Positions 11,441 through 22,248 of a stretch of 64,000 bases of DNA are shown here, piece after piece. The position numbers were made by a program, and so were the translations under genes. The stretch covers positions 4,650,001-4,714,000 of the forward strand of contig CM074762.1 of the NCBI GenBank assembly GCA_037355855.1. The letters are read 5' to 3'. The stretch is from Pseudo-nitzschia pungens. Its lineage: Eukaryota > Bacillariophyta > Bacillariophyceae > Bacillariales > Bacillariaceae. Numbering within the stretch: the first letter of the stretch is position 1; each line of letters starts with the position of its first letter. The notes beneath the pieces were generated by a model. It was given only the letters and a program-made list of their open reading frames with translations. It was not told the DNA's origin and did not search any database.

Positions 11441-11935
11441 TTCTAGAGGCAACTCCCATTAATTTTTGAGGCAACGCCCATTAATTTTTGAGGCAACGCC
11501 CATTAATTTTTGAGGCACCGTCCCTTAATTTTTGAGGCACCGTCCATTAATTTTTGAGGCACCGTCCATTAATTTTTGAGGCACCGTCCATTAATTTTTG
11601 AGGCACCGTCCATTCATTTTTAGAGGCAACGCCCATTCATTTCAAGAGGCAACGCCCATTATTTCAAGAGGCAACGCCCATCATTTTTAAGGCCAACCCC
11701 CATCATTTTTAGAGGCAATGCTCATCGTTTCTTGACGGAACGCCCATCATTTCAAGAGGCAACGCCCATCATTTTTAGAGGCAACGCCCATCATTTTTAG
11801 AGGCAATGCCCATTATTTCAAGAGGCAACGCCCATCATTTTTAAAGCCTACCCCCATCATTTTTAGAGGCAATGCCCATCGTTTCTAGACGGAACGCCCA
11901 TCAATTTTAGAGGCAACGCCCATCATTTCAACACT
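11441..11935. repeat. 22-bp minisatellite, about 22 copies
   Basis: Tandem units of the form gaggcaacgcccattaattttt, varying as gcaccgtcc, gcaatgccc and ggaacgccc, with the spacer AT changing from attaattttt to catttcaa to catcattttt. Variant blocks are grouped along the array, and a composite of about 150 bp (with aaggccaacccc and gtttcttgacggaacg) appears twice (near 11680-11770 and 11845-11910), pointing to higher-order duplication. It lies just 3' of the minus-strand gene ending at 12027. Confidence 0.9.
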
Positions 11936-12026
11936 GCAACGATCATCTTGTCTACCCTATGGTATTCCAATCACAAATTGCTTTTAATTTAAACTATCAC
12001 TAACGAACCTCAATATTACCATCCAT

Positions 12027-13713
12027 TTACAATTCCTCCAACCACTTCCTTCTCTCATTACTCATTATTGGATCAATATGCTTTCTCCTCTTCTTTCGCT
12101 TCGTCTTGCTACTAGCAGAATCTGATTGTAATTCCACACCTCCATCTCCACCTTTTCGTTTCGAAGCCATGTTGATTCGTCTCATCATGGCGATTTCAAA
12201 ATCTTCCACTTTTTCTTTTTGCTTTTTCGCTTTTTCCTTTGCCTCGATGTCTTCCTCGTCTTCTTCTTCGTCTTCTTCTCCCCCTAGGTTGTAGTCAGGG
12301 AAGCGGATATCCATCAGTTCTTCACACACTCTTTCATACATTTCTATTCCATCTTCCGACCAACCCTCCTTGTTTCCACTTCTCGGGTCACAATATTTTT
12401 TGCTAACCTCAGGAATACTTTTGTCATCAACTCTTTCCAAGTAATTCACCCATCTTTCATATTCGTTATGAATTATAACCAATGCAAATGCCTCGTCACT
12501 CACGGAATATATTTCACCAATCAATTTTGTTTTTTGCCATGTTGGGGAAAAAACCGACGGCATGAATGCAGCCAAGATGCGGGTCGCAAAATAATAGAAG
12601 TCATCTTCTCCTTCCTTCTTCCTATAGCTCGGATGCAGGACAGGAGCATCATCATCCTCCGTCTCTACAAGCTTTAGCGTGCCAGGAAATCCTTCGGGCA
12701 GCACCCATTCGTTTCTCCTCGTTTTGGCCTTCTTGAAGTCATCTGTAACAGGAACGGTAACAGTGTGCTTGTTAGTATTGGCATCCACTTGCTCATTATA
12801 ACAATCATTCCCACATCATTTTACATTAGTAGCATTAGCACTCACCAATCCAATGCTTCCTAACTAAAGACTGCACCGCAGTTCTCAAGTCATTTACCGC
12901 CCTTCTGATTATCATCCAGTTGTATTCATAGAATTCGTTTTTGGCAACGCCTTCTGGTAGTTGAAGCTTTTCCTCCTTCATCATTGTTTTCAGAATTTGG
13001 ATCGACTCTTTCTTATCCACAAATTTATGACTCTGAAAAATATTTAGCTTTACATACTGATTCACCCTTTGGCTCAACACTGTCGCTTGATGGATCCTAA
13101 GTTTCCGTTCGATTTCTTCCTTATCGACGTTGCCTTTTTCCTTTTCCGCTCCTTGTACTTCTGTCTCTTTTTCAACCAGTTTTCTCTCTTTTTCTTCGAG
13201 TCGTTTCTCCATTTCAGCTAATCGTCTCTCTGTTTCTGTGACTCTGTCCTCCCATTCACTGTTCCTCACTGTCCTTGGGTCTGTCATATTTGCATTCTCT
13301 GCGACAATAACGTTCCCGTTTGCGTTGAAGTTCACATTTCCTCTTGTGCTGAAGGTCACATTGTCTATCGGATTTTTGGTGGGTTGGGGTTTATTTGTGT
13401 TCTTTGTTTTCCGATGCTGTTGCTTCTTCGATGGCTGCTGTTGCTTCTTTGACGTCTGCTGCTGCTGCTGCTGCTGCTTCGATGACTGCTGCTGCTGCTT
13501 CGTCGACGGCTGCTGCTGCTTCCGTGACAACGCCACAGTTGGCGTTATCACATTCGGATCGGGTAGGGATAATCCACTGCGATTCTTTCTTGGACTGTTC
13601 ACATTAGCTGAGACTGTACTAATTTCTGCAATCGCTTTAGTCAGTTGCAATGCTTCTCTATTCATGGTGATTAATGTTGTAATTTGGTGGAATTTCTGAA
13701 AAGTTGTTTTCAA
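12027..13713 (-). CDS. Transposon-associated-type coiled-coil/polyQ protein, 2 exons
   Basis: Exons 13713-12846 and 12787-12027 join over a 58-nt intron (GTGAGT...GCAAG), giving HWI-VDANTNK in frame and about 542 aa. Residues 60-110 are Gln/Lys/Ser-rich (CTG-type repeats on the plus strand). Residues 155-200 form a Glu/Lys coiled coil (RRLAEMEKRLEEKERKL). Then comes a helical domain (VNQYVKLNIFQSHKF...LVRKHW). Exon 2 has VSDEAFALVIIHNEYERWV and GWSEDGIEMYERV, a pattern I associate with hypothetical proteins near diatom mobile elements, then an acidic stretch (EEDEEEDEED) and a basic KTKRKKRRKH tail like a nuclear signal. Role unknown; it may be an accessory ORF of the transposon whose transposase lies at 14283-17325. 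Confidence 0.6.
13460..13525. repeat. CTG/CAG trinucleotide run inside coding exon
   Basis: Imperfect ctgctgctgctg runs encode, on the minus strand, the Gln tracts of the coiled-coil protein. A likely length-polymorphic site. Confidence 0.8.
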
Positions 13714-14282
13714 TGAGTTTTGTTACTCAATTATGAGAACGATGCCAACTTTGTGTTCGTACTGTACTCACCACCAGAAACAACAAAAATCACGTCCTCA
13801 TCGAAGAATTACTGGACGGCTTCCTCTATTAATGCAAGCCATCATGCCGCGCCATTTTTTCGTTCCCAAAAAACGTACTTATCCTCTACACGATATTCTC
13901 TGTTAGCTTTGCATCCTCTCAAGGTGGAAGCATACTCGCCCGCACCAATATTGCTCCCTTATAATTTCTGTACCTGACATAGTAACGTTCACTCCTTCCT
14001 CCATCTGATTTCGGTACAGGTAGTACATTACTATTAGTAGTAGTACTATGTCTAATAACCTACCTCCATCACCTCAATTAGTAGTACTAGAATTGGTGCC
14101 AGTACTGGTACGGTAGTACTAATACCACTACAGAATTGACAGCTGATAGGAATTCCGTAGTACCTCCGAAACTTTTATTTGGGGGGGGTCGCGACGAATT
14201 TTACACCCTCACGATTCTCAACCCAAAGGCGACGTAGGAACTACCTAAGCTATTACATAAAAAAAATACTACTATTTCTTAC
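13714..14282. other. Intergenic with agtagtact-type simple sequence
   Basis: Between two minus-strand genes. 14015-14140 holds scrambled copies of tagtagtact and ggtac. A run of nine G at 14183-14191 is present. No gene seen. Confidence 0.5.
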
Positions 14283-17200
14283 TCACTCTTCCTCCGTTTC
14301 GTCCCTGTATTTTGCCAATTGACATTGACTGTAAAGTTTTGCATATGATGTAGAAGCCAGGCTCTCATTCCTTTCTTCAAAACTGTCCAACCAAGCACCA
14401 CGATTGGCCACTACTAGCCACCTGTTTGCAGACGAGATACTTCCATCTTTATTCAACTCTGGCACAACAGCAATATCTGATAAAATTGCGTCTGTGTTGA
14501 ATACAAAGAAACCATCTTCCAAAGTACCCTTGGAAACAAATCTTGACTTCGACCTTGTGGGCTCCTTCTTGAATTTTCTAACAACGGCATAAAGACCTTC
14601 ATTTTCAATTGGGTAATTATTCACTCTACCCGTTGGATGTTTGAGGTTATCTAGTTCAAGAAAACATAGAATCTGACACGGGATTGCTTCCGAATCAACA
14701 CTGATCACTACCCAATCCATCCAAACGGCATTCACTTGCCCAGATGTCGATCTGTAGGAGGGATGGCATCGAAACAAATATCCGACCTTGTTTGTTGAAT
14801 CCCATCGATTGTGTTCTGTGAATCCTTCTACCGATGTGCCATCAACGAGTAACGGCAACACCGAATCGCAGACAAAATCCAGAATTACCGATGGCAAAAA
14901 CGGTTTTTCCTTATTTGATGTTCTATGCCAAGTCATGCTTCCCTTCTTTTCTTTGCCGTCACGGTGTATTTTGAATAGCGAGCCGGCTTTCTTCGGTCTT
15001 GGTTTCGCTGTCGGGTCTTCATGCTTTTCCTCCAACCCGTAACACATATTGGCAGTACGCAACAGCAACTTTTCTGGCAGTACGCAACAGCAACTTTTCC
15101 GTTTGTCGTTTTGTTGTTTGGCTAATCAATGTAGCTGCGTTTTGTTGTGTGTTCTTTGCTGGAGCCTTCACCTCTGTCTTGTGATGACTCTCACTGAAGC
15201 TACTATCCCACCCCAGTGGATGCCCCCACAACTTTATGTACTCCGGGATGTGAAAATACAGATGGTTCTTGATGAGTCTAGTACTCTTCCATTGATATGA
15301 TTTGTTCAATGACGTCAATTTGTGTCGTTGCAAATCTCAGATCCCACACTATCTCTTGGCCACCTTCCGACGCCAGTGCTACAAGGATGCACAATAGCAT
15401 ACCGCTATAGTCTTTTCCTTCTTTTTTTGCAATGGACATAATGCTCGTTCCAAATTTGGTTCTAGGAAAATCCCTGTCGGATTGTCTTGATAAGAGCGCA
15501 CCATATCTTTGAGCAATATAACCAAGTGCTTCCATCGTCGCCCTCCCTTTGTTTAGGTTCGTGGCGTATTTACACTCAACAGTAGTGTTTACCAACTGTT
15601 GTTCTATTGCTTCCACACATCGCCTGGCTACCCCTAATTGATGCATATGTAGTGTTTCACCTGGTGTTGCCAGGTGTATGTTATTGAGATTTGACCCAAA
15701 ATTTAAACTGTGGAATGCGTTCTGGATACGGTGGTGTGATTGTTGTTTGAAATAATCCGTTGCATCTTCTCCGATCGGTATTTCGAAGTCGTCTGGTTTC
15801 CACAGTTTTACATGTTGTTGTGCTGCTGGCCTATTGATCTCAGTTGTTGCACAATCACAGTGCCTGCATAGTTTTTTAACCCTGGCCGATCGTGATCCAT
15901 ATTTTCCACAAAGCTTGTCATGGAGTTCGGTATCTCCTACAACATATGCAATCGCAAATTTCATTCGAACCCTCCATACTTTCCCTGCATACGGAAGGTA
16001 ATCCCACAGAATTCCATCCCCTCCGGCATCAATTTCCCTCAACGATTCTAGTGCAACGGCAATCACATTATGAATGTTCTGTACCCCTTCCGTCGCTGTA
16101 GCTTTCCTCGAATGATGGGTGTTTTCCCATTCGCTGTCTGGATGGAAGTAAATAGTAGTCCAAGCTTCTGGTCGTTTTCTTGTCTCTACACTGAAAATAC
16201 CCAGGGTCATATTGAGAGGAGTAAGAGACAATCTGCCATGCGCATCCAGGCTTATCCCGTCCATGTAAAAAATCAGTGGTACCAAAATTTCAGAAGGCTC
16301 TGCGTTTTGCTGGCACATTAACCTCCATGAGTCCTTCCACCAAGTTCCATGATGAAGCTCTGAAATGTATGTGTCTTCCGTTATGGCAGGATCACTGTCT
16401 GGCTGCAGCGGAGTTGTTCTACTTGGAAAGGAGAGATTTTCGTCACACATCAGCTCACTATTGGATAGAAGAGAATACAGTGCATCTTTAAAATCTCGAA
16501 CGTAGATCTGAGCTGGTTTCTTGTCTGGTAGCCAAGTAACTATCTTTGGTTCAAATCTTGTGTTGGGTATTTTGACATGCTTCTGTATTTCTTGGAAAAC
16601 AACTTCACGTTTTCTGATTTTTGCCGTGCGGAAATCAAAACCAGGGAGGTTTTGACATTCCTTTGCCCAATTCATAATGCTTTGAAATGTACCTAATTGT
16701 AACCGATGCCTTGACATTAGATTCATAAGCTTGATTTCAATGTGTACCTGCTGAGTTGTATCAGGAATAGGGTTGGAACGGAACATCTGTTCCATGTTAT
16801 TGAGTGCATCCGATTCTGTACTTTTTTGTTCATTTACACCATCCATCAGTGTACCGTCGTCTTCCTCTTCATCTACGTCCGCTGCTGCTAAATAGGATTG
16901 TATAACATTGCGCTGTATAGGTGGTACCAGAATGTCTGGTACCACTTGCATATTTAAATCCTTATTCTGGTTCCCGGTCAAAATTCTATCAGGATGACAG
17001 CCCTCCTTGGGGACCATTTGCTGTCATTGTCAACGAAAAACTGGATGGGTTGTGTCTGCCTGCACCTCCACCCGTCTGGTATGTTTCGAACACCGACGCG
17101 GCTGTTTTATCTACTACATTGTGATAGTAGTAACTGCTGCATTCACCTGATTTGGTCAAGTGGCTTGTAAGCCCGCTGCATACATATCTGAAAGACGACT

Positions 17201-17325
17201 GATCATTTTTAGACACTCTTTTGTACCCACGAAATTTTTTCAGGGTGTTCGTGTTCTTAAAACATGCCAGACAGTAGAAGTCTGCCTGGATTTTAACACC
17301 ATCAGGTATACTTTCTTTTGTTTGA
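14283..17325 (-). pseudogene. Broken Plavaka/CACTA-like DDE transposase
   Basis: Four minus-strand segments in sequence form one transposase. About 17325-16989: N-terminal zinc-finger-like part (FYCLACF...YVCSGLTSHLTKSGEC). 17017-15278: the core, with VPLIFYMDGISLDAHGRLSL, then VGDTELHDKLCGKYGSRSA and LCRHCDC, and a late IIHLATPGE-type helical part. 15333-15019: LIKNHLYFHIPEYIKLWG, SESHHKTEVKAPAKNTQQ. 15068-14283: the tail, with RCHPSYRS...WMDWVVISVD and PCQILCFLELDN. These are the conserved blocks of Plavaka/CACTA-type transposases. There are three breaks: a -1-type shift near 17010; a shift with likely loss of about 30 codons near 15290 (SMEEY then TRLIKNHL); and a 25-bp tandem duplication at 15051-15100. 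The last two look recent, since the reading is otherwise clean. Confidence 0.75.
15051..15100. repeat. 25-bp tandem duplication that frameshifts the transposase
   Basis: Units 15051-15075 and 15076-15100 start ggcagtacgcaacagcaact and agree at 24 of 25 positions. The left edge of the tail ORF (LLRTANMCYGL) equals the end of the preceding ORF (LLLRTARKV) with one unit skipped, so the duplication alone explains this frame change. Confidence 0.9.
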
Positions 17326-17807
17326 CATCACGTCAACAGGAAGATAATGATTTCATGGTCTGAGAGGACATCAATATTCATTATGTTGTTATCATTAATT
17401 TCACCAATACCTTGTCGTGTCAAGCAAGGAAGGGAGAACCAAAATCGGCACGGAACGATGCTCCTTGAGTACAGCACTTGCATTCAAAGATGAGGTTTAG
17501 AAGGAAAAAACTCTTGGTGTTGTTAAGCTAATCGTGGATTAGTGGTGACACCGGCGCCTGTGTTCTTCTGTGCTTCTGTCAGTTCAGGCCACTTCCATTT
17601 CTATCACTTTTTGTCCTATTTAGTGCTTGCTTTATCTGTATATTATTTTGGGGTTTCATGATTAATGTATGGATGGAATCCTTCACAAGAAATATATTTT
17701 ATTCTATTTCATATTCTTGGACATACTAGTAACCAAACAATCACCATTATCTTACATAGCCACTTGTGTATCTGTGCATTTTTAACAATAAAAGACAAAA
17801 AAATGCA
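17326..17807. other. Intergenic, no gene recognised
   Basis: AT-rich, no coding signal. It may contain the promoter side of the broken transposase. Confidence 0.45.
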
Positions 17808-18420
17808 GGACAATGTGACCCATAGACAGGAAACATGCACATTCTGTGGTGTACTGGGAGGAATTGTTCCGAGACATCAGATGTCACATCCAATATATAA
17901 TTGGTAGCAAGTTTATTCCTTTTTACTATTCTAATAGATGCATATACTGTCCATTATTCAGTGTGGAATACAACAAATGATAGTCAGTGCGACCCATGAA
18001 CAGGAAATATGCATATTCTGTGATGTAAACTCGGGTGCTGAGAATTTTTCTGACAAATCAGAACTTACATCCATAATATAATTGGTAGCCAGTTTATTCC
18101 TTTTTACTATTCTAATAGATGCATATACTGACCATTATTTAGTGTGGAATACAAAACATTTGTGACAGTGTGACCAATACATAGGAAATATGAACATTCT
18201 GTTGTTTAAACTCTGGTGATGGGAATTTTACTGAGAAATCAGTTGTCACATCCATAATACAATTGGTAGCCAGTTTATTCCTTTTTACTATTCTAATAGA
18301 TGCATATACTGACCATTATTCAGTGTGGAATACAACAAATGATAGTCAGTGCGACCCATAAACAGGAAATATGCATATTCTGTGGTGTAAACTCGGGTAA
18401 TGAGAATTTTACTGAGAAAT
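17808..18420. repeat. About 178-bp tandem repeat, 3.4 copies
   Basis: Blocks gtgacccata..aggaaa, tgcatattctgtggtgtaaa, ataattggtagccagtttat and tcctttttactattctaata recur at about 178-bp spacing (units opening near 17815, 17990, 18170, 18350). The array ends just before the 3' end of the minus-strand Asn-rich gene. No ORF persists through it. Confidence 0.85.
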
Positions 18421-18490
18421 AAGGATAATTGTTACTACTAATTCCTAAATTCAGTCCATTTTTACAATGTTTTGATACCCATCATGTGTC

Positions 18491-19792
18491 TTACTTAGGT
18501 GATGGCTTTTTTCCCGGATTCAATCCTGGTGGTGGCTTTTTTCCTGGATCAGATCCTGGTGGTGGCTTCTTCAACTGGGCTAACGGAAGGCTTGATGTTG
18601 AGTTCTTCTTGCCCTTCTTCCGCTCCCCCTTTTTTTTCTTCTTATTCGTCCCTGCGACGGCTTGTTTCACGTTACGAATGTACTTTTGCAAACTCCTTTG
18701 TGACACAGCATCTGTGATCTGTTTATATACCATCCCACGGAAGTGGAATCTTTGTTGCATTGTCATACCATTAGTTTCACCATTAATAATGGTTTTGATT
18801 TGTTCCTCTGTCAAAAGTTGATCTGCCGCTTCGCTTCTTGATTCTTCCATTTGCTCATCTGAACCTCGGCTTCTATCACCAAAAACTGCCTTGTAATGAT
18901 CTCCTACAGTTTCTGTGTGATAAGGTCCGACGCACGTTTCTGGTTTCTCAGGATCGAATGGATTGGTCACGAACCAATTGCCGACATCGATCAAGCGTTC
19001 TCCAAATGATCGCCGATAGGCATGAAAACCTGGACCCACAAGGAATGTTAGTTTCGGTTCATCCTCTCTCTTATAGTCCTCATTCTTGGTTGTGGCAGTT
19101 GGTTTTAAATGTGGTTTCTCAACAACTTCGTCGTAGCAGAATAAACCATGCATAGAGCCAGGACATTTCAGGTGTTTTTTTTCATCCTCAAAGGTGGTGA
19201 GTGTCTGCAGTACTTTTGTGTTAGCTGCCACCATTTTAAACTTCTTCATGGAAGTACTGTCTTTCATCTCAATGACAGATTCAGCCCTTTGATTTATTTT
19301 CTGGTTCAACCTCTGCTGCTTTCGGAACACGGGATCATTATAGTCCCCATTGGTACCATTAGTATGGTTCGAATTGTCACCCATGGTTGGGGCAGTGGAA
19401 TGATCCGAGTTGTTTGAACTGTTGTTATTGGCACCATCACTGTTGGTAGTGTCGTCCATGGTTGGGGCAGTGGAATGGTCCGAATTGTTTGAACCGACGG
19501 GAGTGGCAGTCGAATCCTCCAAATTGCTAGAATCTCCATGTTGTTGCTCCTGTTCGTAGATTTGAAGCACAAGCGAGGGCCAATCTGGTAATGGATTGTT
19601 GGATGGCAGACTTGGAGGTATAGGCCATCCATTTGCTGAAGACTCAGACTCACTTTCAGATTGTGGTGCGGGTTCGGAGGTTGGGCTTTCAGTTTCCTCT
19701 TCTGGTGCGGAATGGGTAGATCTTCTTCTATTTGTGGGGCGTCGTGACCCAGGAGATGTAGTGCCTTTTTTCTTTTTGTGCCTTGCCATCAT
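18491..19792 (-). CDS. Asn/Ser-rich low-complexity protein of unknown function
   Basis: A 433-aa single-exon ORF starting MMARHKKKKG. It opens with a basic patch and a Ser/Glu-rich stretch (SESESESSANG). It then carries internal repeats of NNSDHSTAPTM matched by DNA repeats at 19380-19500. A folded-looking middle follows (about residues 170-330; KKFKMVAANTKVLQTL, LVGPGFHAYRRSFGERLIDV, NWFVTNPFDPEKP). The C-terminus has a Lys-rich segment and three repeats of KKPPPGSDPG form. I recognise no domain. Being next to the broken transposase and on the same strand, it could be an accessory gene of the same element, or an unrelated host gene. Confidence 0.6.
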   Translation of the reverse strand: MMARHKKKKGTTSPGSRRPTNRRRSTHSAPEEETESPTSEPAPQSESESESSANGWPIPPSLPSNNPLPDWPSLVLQIYEQEQQHGDSSNLEDSTATPVGSNNSDHSTAPTMDDTTNSDGANNNSSNNSDHSTAPTMGDNSNHTNGTNGDYNDPVFRKQQRLNQKINQRAESVIEMKDSTSMKKFKMVAANTKVLQTLTTFEDEKKHLKCPGSMHGLFCYDEVVEKPHLKPTATTKNEDYKREDEPKLTFLVGPGFHAYRRSFGERLIDVGNWFVTNPFDPEKPETCVGPYHTETVGDHYKAVFGDRSRGSDEQMEESRSEAADQLLTEEQIKTIINGETNGMTMQQRFHFRGMVYKQITDAVSQRSLQKYIRNVKQAVAGTNKKKKKGERKKGKKNSTSSLPLAQLKKPPPGSDPGKKPPPGLNPGKKPSPK

Positions 19793-20865
19793 GTATCTGC
19801 AGGTATTCCCTGATTGTTGAATTGATTGTTAAAGATAGAGACCGATTCGATTGTTGTGGAAGGGAATGACGCGTCGAACAATGTGCGAAAAATACTTTCG
19901 ACCGTGTCCGAGCCGATTGAATTGTGATGCTTCATCTTAAAACCTTTCGAAATGCAATAGGCAATGGTTCAACTGGTTGAGCACATCCCGAACTGTTCAT
20001 GGAATTGATGTCACTTGTTGTCACGATCGTATGATGCACTTCCATTTCCCCCACCGTGGGCCTTTGCTCGAAACGAACAATTTCCAAAAAAAAAAACCAT
20101 TGTGAAACGGCCGTTACACATTGACATCAGTTTTAAACCGTACCGGTACGGTGGAAACTACAAACGAAGCTACTCCTTCCACTTCAAATTCAAACGACGC
20201 TACTCCTTCCACTTACAATTATTTTCTAATTTTTTGATTGGCTCATTCATAAGGAATTTTTTGATTGGCTCATTCGTAAGGAATTTTTTGATTGGCTCAT
20301 TCGGATGAGTATGCTGGGAAGTCACTAGTACAGTATAGGATGTGTATGATGCGGTGAACTAGTACTACTTCGCGCCAAAAATTTAGTACTAGAAACATAC
20401 GTACGGTATATAGTGTACTCATAGTGTACTCTCGGTACGTACATCACCTGTACCATGTCATTTTTTTTTTCAACATGTATACGTAGTACCGTATCGTACA
20501 TACATTTTTTTTTTTTTTCTTACGTCATTTTTGGTGAATTTTCCGCCCCACATCTCCCTCATCCGATGTGTCATAATTTTCATTTTCATTTTCATTTTCA
20601 TTTTCGTTTCATTTCATGCATCGGAATATTCTGGCCGGACCAGTTTAACGTAGCCTTCAGGCACCGGGACCATCTCTTTTGAAGAGGACACATATGCTGT
20701 GGGGAGCTTGAGAACGGCCGCTCTTGCTTTCTGCACTGTTGTCTGATTCATATCACGGAGGTAGGGTGTGTTGGAGTCCTGGAACTACCTGGCTTCCCCA
20801 GATATACGACGTACTGATATTGAAAACAACGAAGACGAAAATCACAACCGATCGGTGCGGAGAGG
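19793..20865. other. Intergenic with short tandem repeats
   Basis: Contains three copies of a 27-bp unit (aattttttgattggctcatt..) at 20227-20302, two copies of ctactccttccactt at 20168-20215, and a cattttcattttcatttt pyrimidine run at 20577-20615. The cggtac/gtacggta words common here also recur in other intergenic parts of this genome. No gene seen. Confidence 0.6.
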
Positions 20866-21268
20866 GACGACGAGGACGACGAAGGTAAGATCGCTCCAGA
20901 GAGGGCCGACGGGGGTACAATCGCTCCAGAGAGGGATGAGGGGAGTACGATCGGTTCGGACGGGGACGACGAGGGTACTAACAGTTTTTTGTTGTTTGTT
21001 TTTTTTTTAATGACGACGATTGCTCCAGAGAGGGACGGCGGGGACGACAACGACGAAGGTACGATCGCTCCAGAGAGGGACGATGGGGGTACGATCGCTA
21101 CGATCGCTTCTAACAGGGTGTTTGTTGTTGTTTTTACTTTCGTCTTTCCATAGGGGAACGACGGCTACAAAGTTGAACGACGGCAACGATCGGGTACGAC
21201 GCTGAACGACGACGACGACGACAACAAAGGTACGGTCGCTCCAGAGAACGGTACGACGACGACGCACG
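20866..21268. repeat. Irregular array of cgatcgctccagagaggga units
   Basis: About ten copies of a 25-40 bp unit (gacgacgaaggtacgatcgctccagagaggg, with inserts). The core gatcgctcc is the reverse complement of the ggagcgatc core in the array at 24430-24910, so the two arrays stand in partly inverted orientation around the 712-aa gene. Confidence 0.75.
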
Positions 21269-21409
21269 GTGCGATCGCTTAACAGACGAACGACGGGACA
21301 TAGTTTAATACAAATACTTTCTTCTTTTTTCTTTTATCAAGTACTGTCTGTTTCCTCTAGAATCATAACTAACACAAATATTTTTTCATTCTCGCTTGTT
21401 GCAGAAAGG

Positions 21410-22240
21410 AGAAATACCCCTACGATTTTCAGTTGTCGAGTACAGGATCGACGGATCGAACGAAATACCCCTACGATTTTTGGTTGTCGAGTACAGGATT
21501 GACGGATCGAACGAAATACCCCTACGATTTTTGGTTGTCGAGTACAGGAGCGACGGATCAAACGAAATACCCCTACGATTTTTGGTTGTCGAGTACAGGA
21601 TCGACGGATCGAACGAAATACCCCTACGATTTTTGGTTGTCGAGTACAGGATCGACGGATCGAACGAAATACCCATACGAATTTTTGGTTGTCGAGTACA
21701 GGAGCGACAACAAAATACCCATAGGAGCGACGGATTGAACAAAATACCCAAACGATTTTCGGTTGTTGCGATATGGAGCGACGGATCGAACGAAATCAAG
21801 GTTGTTCCAGAAAGGAGCAAAAGGAGTGACGGAACAAACGAAATCAAGGTTCTTCCTTAAAGGAGCGACCAAGGTTCTTCCAGAAAGGAGCGACGTATCA
21901 GGAGCGACGGATCGAACGAAACCAAGGTTGTTGAGAACAGGAGCGACGGATCGTACCCAGACCAAGAAGGAGAAGCTTGTTCCAGAAAGGAGCAACGGAT
22001 CGAAATACGACGGTTGTTTGAATACCCCTACGATTTTCTGTTCAAAACCAAGGTTGTTGCAGAAAGGAGCGAATACCCCTACGATTTTCGGTTGTTGAGT
22101 ACAGGAGCGACGGACCGGACGAAATACCCCTACGATTTTCGGTTGTTGAGAACAGGAGCGAAGGATCAAAGAAAACCGAGGTTGGTGCAGGAAGGAGCGA
22201 CCGAACGAAATATAGTGTTGCCAAACAGAGCGACGGAGGA
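21410..22240. repeat. 51-bp tandem repeat array and degenerate continuation
   Basis: 21412-21710 has about six units of 51 bp (aaatacccctacgatttttg then gttgtcgagtacaggatcg then acggatcgaacg). Because 51 is a multiple of 3, several frames on both strands remain open and yield repeat peptides (plus frame NEIPLRFLVVEYRIDGS). 21710-22240 continues with degenerate units (caaggttgttccagaaagga, gcgacggatcgaacgaa). These ORFs are byproducts of the repeat. The array ends 9 bp before the ATG of the 712-aa gene. Confidence 0.85.
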
Positions 22241-22248
22241 TCACCACA

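Noticed and set aside
10812..11469. ORFs of 73-87 codons before the minisatellite
   Set aside because: Short, AT-rich and without domain features; the last runs into the minisatellite.
21337..21860. Repeat proteins encoded on both strands of the 51-bp array
   Set aside because: The unit is a multiple of three and lacks stops, so ORFs arise in several frames at once; there is no sign that one frame is selected.
20866..22240. CRISPR-like array
   Set aside because: Units are contiguous tandem repeats without unique spacers, in a eukaryotic nuclear setting.
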